This document shows, piece by piece, positions 1 to 5,137 of a stretch of DNA of 7,248 nucleotides. Position numbers and translations under genes: made by a program. The stretch is from Pseudomonadota bacterium (GTDB taxonomy: Bacteria; Pseudomonadota; Gammaproteobacteria; CAMYNG01): positions 318,731-325,978 of the forward strand of contig CP070733.1 of NCBI GenBank assembly GCA_020347585.1, read 5' to 3'. Every line of letters starts with the position of its first letter. The stretch's first letter is position 1. The notes under the pieces were generated by a model. It was given only the letters and a program-made list of their open reading frames with translations, did no database searches and was not told the origin of the DNA.

Positions 1-644
1 GAGGTCAGATCCGGGGTGTAAATGCATCCGTCGCGAACGAGGAAGATGTTCTCGCCGCTGCCCTCGGCCACGTAGCCTTCCGCGTCCAGCAGTAGCGCCT
101 CGTCATAGCCGTCACGTATCGCCTCCTGCAGCGCCAGCATGGAGTTCATGTAATTACCGTTGGCCTTGGCCTTACACATGGTGATGTTGACATGGTGGCG
201 GGTGTACGAGGAGGTCTTGATGCGAATCCCTCTTTGCAGACCCTCTTCGCCAAGGTAGGAGCCCCACGACCAGGCCGCGACCATAGCATGCACCTTGAGG
301 TTATCGGCGCGTAATCCCATGCCCTCCGCGCCGTAAAAACACATCGGGCGGATATAGGCAGTCTCCAGGCCGTTGTCACGCACCACGGCACGCTGGGCCT
401 CGTTCAGCGTGGCCGCATCAAAAGGCATGGGCATGCCGACGATGTGAGCCGAGCGAAACAGACGCTCAGTATGGGCAACGAGACGGAAGATCGCCGTGCC
501 CGCCGTGGTCTGGTAGGCACGCACACCTTCGAACACACCCATGCCGTAGTGCAGGGTGTGGGTGAGGACATGCACCCGGGCCTCGCGCCAGGGCACCATT
601 TCCCCGTCGAGCCAGATGACCCCGTCGCGGTCAGCCATGGTCAT
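1..644 (-). CDS. ilvE: Branched-chain amino acid aminotransferase, 3' end beyond the window
   Basis: PLP-dependent fold-type IV aminotransferase that moves an amino group between glutamate and the 2-oxo acids of valine, leucine and isoleucine in the cytoplasm. The first 214 residues are visible; the family usually has about 305-310, so roughly 95 C-terminal residues lie beyond base 1. Seen: the N-terminal HTLHYGMGVFEGVRAY segment (29-44), an Arg near residue 61 in the phosphate-binding region, YIRPMCFYG (98-105), the expected Schiff-base lysine K160 in CKAKANGNY (157-165), and AEGSGENIF (193-201), whose Glu194 contacts the PLP ring nitrogen in known homologues. The start at 644 is preferred over the in-frame ATG at 638 because a GGGAGA ribosome site lies 8 bases upstream of it. 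It begins 48 bases after the glnE stop, and glnE-ilvE adjacency is known from Pseudomonas, so cotranscription is likely. Confidence 0.95.
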   Translation of the reverse strand, partial: MTMADRDGVIWLDGEMVPWREARVHVLTHTLHYGMGVFEGVRAYQTTAGTAIFRLVAHTERLFRSAHIVGMPMPFDAATLNEAQRAVVRDNGLETAYIRPMCFYGAEGMGLRADNLKVHAMVAAWSWGSYLGEEGLQRGIRIKTSSYTRHHVNITMCKAKANGNYMNSMLALQEAIRDGYDEALLLDAEGYVAEGSGENIFLVRDGCIYTPDLT

Positions 645-692
645 ACAGCAATTCTCCCAGTCAATCGATCAGGCCGGCGTCTGCCGCCGTGC

Positions 693-3602
693 TCACGCCC
701 CCAGCCAGTTGCGCCACAGTTGCGCCACCGCTTCCCGTTGCGTGGCGTATTCGGCCTCGGGAACTACCCCGGGCAACTCCTGGAGCGTCAGGCGGTGCAA
801 ACGATCGCGATAGGTGCGATAGGCGTCAGTGAGCAATGCGGTTTCGTCCGCCGGCATAAGGCCGGCGCCGGCAAAACCTTCGAGAATCCGGATATTGTCG
901 GGAAAATCCAGCAATGTCGGGTGCTCGGCGGCCCACGCCAAAACCCCGTATTGCACCATAAATTCTATGTCCGCGATACCTCCGTAATCCTGCTTGAGGT
1001 CGAACTCGCCGGCCTTGCTGCGGCTGTTGGCGCTCCGCATGCGTTCACGCATCTCGCGTACTTCACGGCGTAACGGTTCCGGGTCGCGCGGCTGGCCCAG
1101 CACCTCGCGGCGCAGCACGTCAAACTGCTGCGCGATCAGGGGGTCGCCGGCCACCACCCGCGCCCGCACCAGCGCCTGGTGCTCCCAGATCCAGGCCTTT
1201 TCCTTCTGGTAGGCGCGGTAGGCACGCAGGCTACTCACCATCATGCCGCTGGCGCCGTCAGGGCGCAGCCGCAGGTCCACCTCGTACAGCACCCCAGCGG
1301 GCGTATGCGCGGTAAAAATATGTATCATGCGCTGGCCCAGGCGAGCGAAAAACACCGGCACCGCCAATGGCTTCTCGCCATCCGTGCTCAAGGTGTCGTC
1401 CTCGCCCCCGTGCAGGAACACCAGATCGAGGTCCGAACCATAGCCCAGCTCAATTCCACCCAGCTTGCCGTAAGCGACCACCGCAAAGCCCTTGTCGCAC
1501 ACGCGCCCATCCGCACTGCACACCGGTCGACCGTGGCGCCCCGCAAGATGCCGCCAGGCCTGCTCCAGCACCGCATCAACCACTGCCTCGGCGATCCAGG
1601 TCAGCCGGTCGCTGACCTTCATGAGCGGCAACGCGCCAGCGAGGTCTGCGGCGGCGACCTTGAGCACATTGGTCTGCTTGAAATGGCGCAGCACGTCCAT
1701 GGCGCCTTCATCATCATCGGTGCCGACCTCACTCATGCGCTGGCGTAACTCATGCGCTAGCTGGTCACGCTCCGGTGGCGCGTACAAGGTGCGCGGGTCC
1801 ATGAGTTCGTCCAGCAACAGCGGATGGCGGGTGAGGTAGCGCGCGATCCAGGGGCTGGCGCCGCACAACTTGACCAGTTGCGAGAGCGCGAGGGGGTTCT
1901 CCACCAGCAGCGCCAGATATACGCTGCGCCTTGCCACCGCCTCGACCAGATCGAGCAGGCGGGTCAAGGTGATGTCTGCGTGCTCGCTGCCCGCAGCAGC
2001 CGCCACCAGTAGCGGCATCAGCCGGTCGAGGCGCTGGCGCCCCTGCGCACTTGCAGTCTTGCGCAGGCGCGAGGTGCGCAGCGCCGCCAGGCGCCGGCGC
2101 ACTTCCTGCGTGTTCCCGTACCCCGCCTCGCCCAGCATCTCGTCTGCCTGGGCATCCGACACCGACCCCGCCCAGACCCCCTCAAAATCCAGCGCCTCGC
2201 CCTCACCAGCTTCGATCTGCGGGGCCTCGAAGACGCGCTCGAAGTGGCCCTGTACGCGTGCGCGATGTGCCGCGAGCTGCGCCGCGAACGCAGGCCAGTC
2301 CGCATAGCCCATGCTCCACGCCAGCCGCAACTGCGCCAGATCATCGTTCGGCAACACGTGGGTCTGCTGGTCGGCGAATTCTTGTAGGCGGTGCTCCACC
2401 GTACGCAGGAACACATATCCCTCCTGCAGTTCTCTCACCACAAACTGCGGCAACACGCCCTGCCCCTGCAGTACATCCAGTATCCTGAGGATACGCCGCT
2501 CCTGTAGGGTGGAGTCGCGGCCGCCGCGGATGAGTTGAAAGGCCTGGCCGATAAACTCAACCTCGCGGATCCCGCCGCTGCCCAGCTTAATGTTCCGCTC
2601 CAGCTGCTTGCGCCGCACCTCCCGATCAATAAGCTGCTTCATGTCGCGCAGCGCCTCGAACGCACCGTAGTCCAGGTAGCGGCGAAAGACGAAGGGTTGC
2701 AACATGGCACTCAAATGCTCGCCCGCGGCACGGTCCCCGCCCACCACACGCGCCTTGATAAACGCGTAGCGCTCCCACTCTCGCCCGTGGGTCTGGTAGT
2801 AGTGTTCAGCGGCATCGAAGGTCAATACCAGCGGCCCGCTGTCACCAAAGGGCCGCAGCCGCATGTCGACACGGAACACGAAGCCGTCAGCGGTTACCTT
2901 ATCGAGCGCCTGGATCAGCGCCTTGCCCAGTCGCGTAAAGAACTCGCCATTGCTCAGTGGCTGCTGCGCCTTGTCGGTCTCACCCTCCTCGGGGTAGAAG
3001 AAGACCAGGTCGACGTCCGAGGAGAAATTTAGCTCCCAGGCACCCAGCTTGCCCATGCCGATCACGACGAGTTGCTGCGCGTCACCTTGACGACTTCGCG
3101 GCGTACCCAGTTCTGCGCACAGCCGCGCGTGCAACCACGCTAGCGCGCCATCGATACAGGCCTCAGCCAGCAACGACAGGTCGGCGGTGGTCTGCTGCAG
3201 ATCCGCAAGGCCCGCAATGTCACGCCACGCAATGCGCACCATTTCGCGCTGGCGCAACCGGCGCAGCACCGCATGCAGCGCAGGCTCATCGCCGGCAGTC
3301 GCAAGCAGCGACGCCAGCCGCGCTGCAAACTCCTCGGACGGGTAGTCACGTGCCAGGTCTCCGCTGGCCAGCAATTCGGTCAGCAGGGCGGGATGTCCGA
3401 TGCAGGCCTGTGCCACGAAATCACTCGCCGACCACACGCGCACCAGCGCCGCAGCCTGCGCCTCATCGAGCGTGACCCCCACGGCCCCCAGCGCTGCCAC
3501 CTCGCACCAGCGCTCCCAGTGATGCTGCACTCGGGCGCGCAACGCTTCGGGCATCTCGTCGAGTGCCGTTTGGAGAATTGCCGCCTGCGGGGTCGCTGCC
3601 AT
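693..3602 (-). CDS. glnE: Bifunctional glutamine synthetase adenylyltransferase/adenylyl-removing enzyme
   Basis: Cytoplasmic enzyme that adenylylates glutamine synthetase to lower its activity and removes AMP by phosphorolysis to restore it, under control of PII and glutamine. From the chosen start it has 969 residues (E. coli about 946). Two nucleotidyltransferase halves are visible. The N-terminal, deadenylylating half has GMGKLGAWELNFSSDVD (182-198) with metal-binding D196 and D198, followed by FRVDMRLRPFGDSGPLVL (243-260). The C-terminal, adenylylating half has YGKLGGIELGYGSDLD (711-726) with D724 and D726, then YEVDLRLRPDGASGMM (773-788) and WEHQALVRARVV (806-817). The region between, about 460-540, corresponds to the regulatory linker. 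All catalytic Asp-x-Asp pairs are present, so both activities should be intact. The frame extends 12 codons upstream to an ATG at 3638, but that segment is GC-rich, unlike the family, and overlaps a promoter-like sequence. Met17 (ATG at 3554) is another possible start and would bring the length nearer to E. coli. Confidence 0.97.
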   Translation of the reverse strand: MAATPQAAILQTALDEMPEALRARVQHHWERWCEVAALGAVGVTLDEAQAAALVRVWSASDFVAQACIGHPALLTELLASGDLARDYPSEEFAARLASLLATAGDEPALHAVLRRLRQREMVRIAWRDIAGLADLQQTTADLSLLAEACIDGALAWLHARLCAELGTPRSRQGDAQQLVVIGMGKLGAWELNFSSDVDLVFFYPEEGETDKAQQPLSNGEFFTRLGKALIQALDKVTADGFVFRVDMRLRPFGDSGPLVLTFDAAEHYYQTHGREWERYAFIKARVVGGDRAAGEHLSAMLQPFVFRRYLDYGAFEALRDMKQLIDREVRRKQLERNIKLGSGGIREVEFIGQAFQLIRGGRDSTLQERRILRILDVLQGQGVLPQFVVRELQEGYVFLRTVEHRLQEFADQQTHVLPNDDLAQLRLAWSMGYADWPAFAAQLAAHRARVQGHFERVFEAPQIEAGEGEALDFEGVWAGSVSDAQADEMLGEAGYGNTQEVRRRLAALRTSRLRKTASAQGRQRLDRLMPLLVAAAAGSEHADITLTRLLDLVEAVARRSVYLALLVENPLALSQLVKLCGASPWIARYLTRHPLLLDELMDPRTLYAPPERDQLAHELRQRMSEVGTDDDEGAMDVLRHFKQTNVLKVAAADLAGALPLMKVSDRLTWIAEAVVDAVLEQAWRHLAGRHGRPVCSADGRVCDKGFAVVAYGKLGGIELGYGSDLDLVFLHGGEDDTLSTDGEKPLAVPVFFARLGQRMIHIFTAHTPAGVLYEVDLRLRPDGASGMMVSSLRAYRAYQKEKAWIWEHQALVRARVVAGDPLIAQQFDVLRREVLGQPRDPEPLRREVREMRERMRSANSRSKAGEFDLKQDYGGIADIEFMVQYGVLAWAAEHPTLLDFPDNIRILEGFAGAGLMPADETALLTDAYRTYRDRLHRLTLQELPGVVPEAEYATQREAVAQLWRNWLGA

Positions 3603-3608
3603 GCCCCG

Positions 3609-3638
3609 AGTGTACCGGGGCGGCGCCGCGCATGGCAA
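3609..3638 (-). promoter_or_regulatory. Candidate sigma-70 promoter for glnE-ilvE
   Basis: Read on the minus strand, TTGCCA (3638-3633, 5 of 6 to the -35 consensus) is followed after 18 bases by TACACT (3614-3609, 4 of 6 to the -10 consensus). It sits directly in front of glnE in the 117-base gap after the NTF2-like gene. Only 6 bases separate the -10 box from the ATG at 3602, so transcription would begin at or next to that ATG. This implies either a leaderless mRNA or translation from a later start such as the ATG at 3554. The box match is seen; activity is inferred. Confidence 0.4.
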
Positions 3639-3719
3639 AGCAGGCAGAGCACCAACCGCTAGGGGGGCGAGCGCATCGCGTTACGGAGGTGGGGTGCTGA
3701 TCGGGGCGCCGGGTGCCGG

Positions 3720-4088
3720 CTAGTGTTCGAACATCTCGCGGTAGCCGCGCGCGTCGAAAATAGCCTCGATCAAGGTGATCTTGCCGTCCTTGACCTTTGA
3801 CCAGTGCACAACATCCGTGCTGGTGGGCTTTGACCAGCTGGTCACGAAACGCAGCACATCGCAGACCTCGTCACCGTCGGCAAAGCTGCGGCGTCGTTCG
3901 ATACGTTCCAGTATCGCGCCAACGCGGGCGATGTCGATGATGAACTCGTCGGCACTATCGTAGTTGAAGATCGGGCTACGGTAGACAAACTGCTCGTCCG
4001 ACAGGTAGCCCCGCGCGCGATCGAAATCCCCGCCCTCGATGGCATCAAGGTAGGCGTGAACGATTTCGCGGGGGTTATTCGATTCCAT
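3720..4088 (-). CDS. NTF2-like / SnoaL-type small protein of unknown substrate
   Basis: A 122-residue cytoplasmic protein with the pattern of the NTF2/SnoaL cone-fold family: an N-terminal helix REIVHAYLDAIEGGDFDRARGYL (7-29), then YRSPIFNYDSADEFI (36-50), a middle helix around IARVGAILERIERR (53-66), and strands FVTSWSK (81-87), VVHWSKVKDGKITLIEAIFDAR (93-114) and a GYREMF end. The length is typical of single-domain members. These proteins include isomerases, cyclases, dehydratases and ligand-binding proteins; I see no signature that separates these, so no reaction is assigned. There is no signal peptide. It stands alone, 93 bases after the DUF190 stop and 117 bases before glnE. No good Shine-Dalgarno sequence lies before the ATG at 4088, where the leader is very AT-rich, so it may be translated weakly or from a short leader. 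Confidence 0.8.
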   Translation of the reverse strand: MESNNPREIVHAYLDAIEGGDFDRARGYLSDEQFVYRSPIFNYDSADEFIIDIARVGAILERIERRRSFADGDEVCDVLRFVTSWSKPTSTDVVHWSKVKDGKITLIEAIFDARGYREMFEH

Positions 4089-4147
4089 AAATATGAAAAT
4101 TCGAGCAATTTATATTGAAGTATGGATTAGCCTCCGGCGCCGTGCAA
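4087..4147 (-). promoter_or_regulatory. AT-rich leader with possible promoter and inverted repeats before the NTF2-like gene
   Basis: About 43 bases (4089-4131) are only about a quarter G+C in an otherwise GC-rich window. On the minus strand there is a TATAAA (4114-4109) with no good -35 box, and separately a weak pair TTGCAC (4147-4142), 17 bases, CATACT (4124-4119). Two nested inverted repeats lie between the TATAAA and the start codon: AAATT/AATTT (4097-4101 and 4107-4111) and ATAAAT/ATTTAT (4087-4092 and 4108-4113), the latter reaching into the ATG. The sequence features are seen; promoter or operator function is inferred and weak. Confidence 0.3.
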
Positions 4148-4181
4148 TGCCGCTGGTTACGTTTGCCGGGCGTCTTCTGTG

Positions 4182-4535
4182 TCATGACCTTGCACCAGGC
4201 AGGTAGCGAATCACCTCCACCCGTTCCATGGTGACCAATCCGCCGCAACCGGCGGCCTCGAACAGTGCGTCCACGTTGGCCACGAAGGCATCGATCTTGT
4301 CTTCCTCATCGACTATCTCAACGACCATCGGCATGTCCGCCGCAAGGTCCAGAATCTTTGGGGTATGAATTCGCGCGCTTGCCCCGAAGGACAACACTCC
4401 ACGCAACGCAGTTGCGCCCGCCATACCACTCGCGCGCGCCTTCTCCACCAGCACTTCATAGATAGGCTGGTGATGAAGCTTGTGCGACTCGGCAACAAAG
4501 ATGCGCAGTAGTTTTGCCTGTCCCTTTATCTCCAT
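4182..4535 (-). CDS. DUF190 family protein, PII-like fold, partner of CrcB
   Basis: A 117-residue soluble cytoplasmic protein of the DUF190 family (Pfam PF02641). The family signature is clear: an N-terminal strand AKLLRIFVAES (7-17), helix PIYEVLVEKARASGMAGATALRGVLSFG (24-51, the family's most conserved block), H57, DMPMVVEIVDEEDKI (67-81), and GGLVTMERVEVIRY (98-111). Solved DUF190 proteins have a ferredoxin-like, PII-like trimeric fold; the biochemical role is not established. The ATG lies 7 bases after the crcB stop, with an AAGGA ribosome site inside the last crcB codons, which suggests translational coupling. DUF190 genes are often next to crcB, so a regulatory or accessory role in fluoride or ion export is a reasonable inference, not a demonstrated one. 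Confidence 0.9.
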   Translation of the reverse strand: MEIKGQAKLLRIFVAESHKLHHQPIYEVLVEKARASGMAGATALRGVLSFGASARIHTPKILDLAADMPMVVEIVDEEDKIDAFVANVDALFEAAGCGGLVTMERVEVIRYLPGARS

Positions 4536-4542
4536 CAGCGCG

Positions 4543-4935
4543 CTACGTCCTTAACAATCCACTGGCAAGCCAGCTACCCACATAAAAGCACATCGCCGCG
4601 CCGGCGAGCGTGCCAACAAGATACAGTGACCCGAGGAACAGTTCCTTGTCCTGGAGGAACTGCGCCAGCTCGTAGACAAACGACGACATGGTGGTAAATC
4701 CGCCGCAAATCCCGGTCGCAAAGAACAGGCGCAGTTCCGGTGAAACCAAGTCCGAATCAATTGCAAGCGTCATAATCAAACCTATCATGAAGCATCCTGC
4801 CAGATTCGACACCAGCGTTCCCCAGGGAAAGCTGACCGAGAACTTAGCCGCCAGCAGCGTTGCCGAAAACCGCATCAACGCGCCGATCAGCCCGCCCAGA
4901 CCCACATAAAAGAATGCCGTCAGTGACGGTGCCAC
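4543..4935 (-). CDS. crcB: Fluoride-specific ion channel CrcB/Fluc
   Basis: A 130-residue inner-membrane protein with four hydrophobic helices (about 7-30, 36-58, 67-93, 102-125), the standard Fluc length. Fluc proteins form antiparallel dimers with two fluoride pores and protect cells by letting fluoride leak out. Seen: GGLIGALMR (14-22), GTLVSNLAGCF (39-49) with the conserved pore Asn44, GICGGFTTMSSF (75-86) that breaks helix 3 and forms the central sodium site, and a Gly-rich helix 4. The usual TTFS reads TTMS here: Met83 replaces the first of the two pore phenylalanines, while Phe86 is kept. The start is a GTG at 4935 with AGGG about 7 bases upstream; no other in-frame start fits. It is the first gene of a pair with DUF190. 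No fluoride riboswitch motif is seen in the upstream 200 bases. Confidence 0.95.
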   Translation of the reverse strand: MAPSLTAFFYVGLGGLIGALMRFSATLLAAKFSVSFPWGTLVSNLAGCFMIGLIMTLAIDSDLVSPELRLFFATGICGGFTTMSSFVYELAQFLQDKELFLGSLYLVGTLAGAAMCFYVGSWLASGLLRT

Positions 4936-5137
4936 TCGCTTACCCTGTCCTCATGCTTATCACAACGCCGTCGCACCATATACACCAATCCCACCATCAC
5001 GATGATACAACAGTCAGATTGTTTCGCAGCGCCGCAATCGTCCGCTCTGCTCACGCCACAATCCCTCGCCGGTGCTCCACCATGCCAGTGTGCCAGGCGT
5101 CTGCCAAGTTTCGGACGACAAGGATCATTCAATCCGC
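4936..5137. other. Intergenic region between the symporter fusion and crcB
   Basis: This 202-base gap separates the stop of the large membrane protein from the crcB GTG. I see no terminator hairpin with a T-run and no complete promoter. The best -10-like box on the minus strand is TATCAT at 5007-5002, but no -35 box lies at a suitable distance. The gap is long enough for crcB to have its own promoter. The conserved GATGG and TGATGACTCC elements of fluoride riboswitches are not present together. An open frame of 70 codons (5132-4920) covers most of it but looks non-coding. Confidence 0.5.

Noticed and set aside
444..1073. Plus-strand open frame of 209 codons
   Set aside because: It lies antisense to ilvE and the 3' end of glnE, both clearly real, and its translation shows no recognisable family or sensible composition. 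Long antisense frames are expected in GC-rich coding DNA.
3708..3720. Short hairpin GCCGG-CAC-CCGGC at the stop of the NTF2-like gene
   Set aside because: The 5-bp stem overlaps the end of the gene and is not followed by a T-run, so it does not qualify as an intrinsic terminator.
5002..5007. TATCAT as a crcB -10 box
   Set aside because: A good -10 match, but the nearest -35-like TTGCGG is 24 bases away and no extended -10 is present, so it is not called a promoter.
4920..5132. Minus-strand frame of 70 codons between the symporter fusion and crcB
   Set aside because: It starts just after the upstream stop with a weak GGCGGA site and runs out of frame into the crcB start. The product is rich in Cys, Arg and His with no known motif and only a short hydrophobic run. 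Most likely non-coding, though conservation in relatives would reopen the question.
4936..5137. Possible fluoride riboswitch before crcB
   Set aside because: Isolated TGATGG is present, but the paired stem and the TGATGACTCC-like end of the motif are not; no convincing structure could be drawn by eye.
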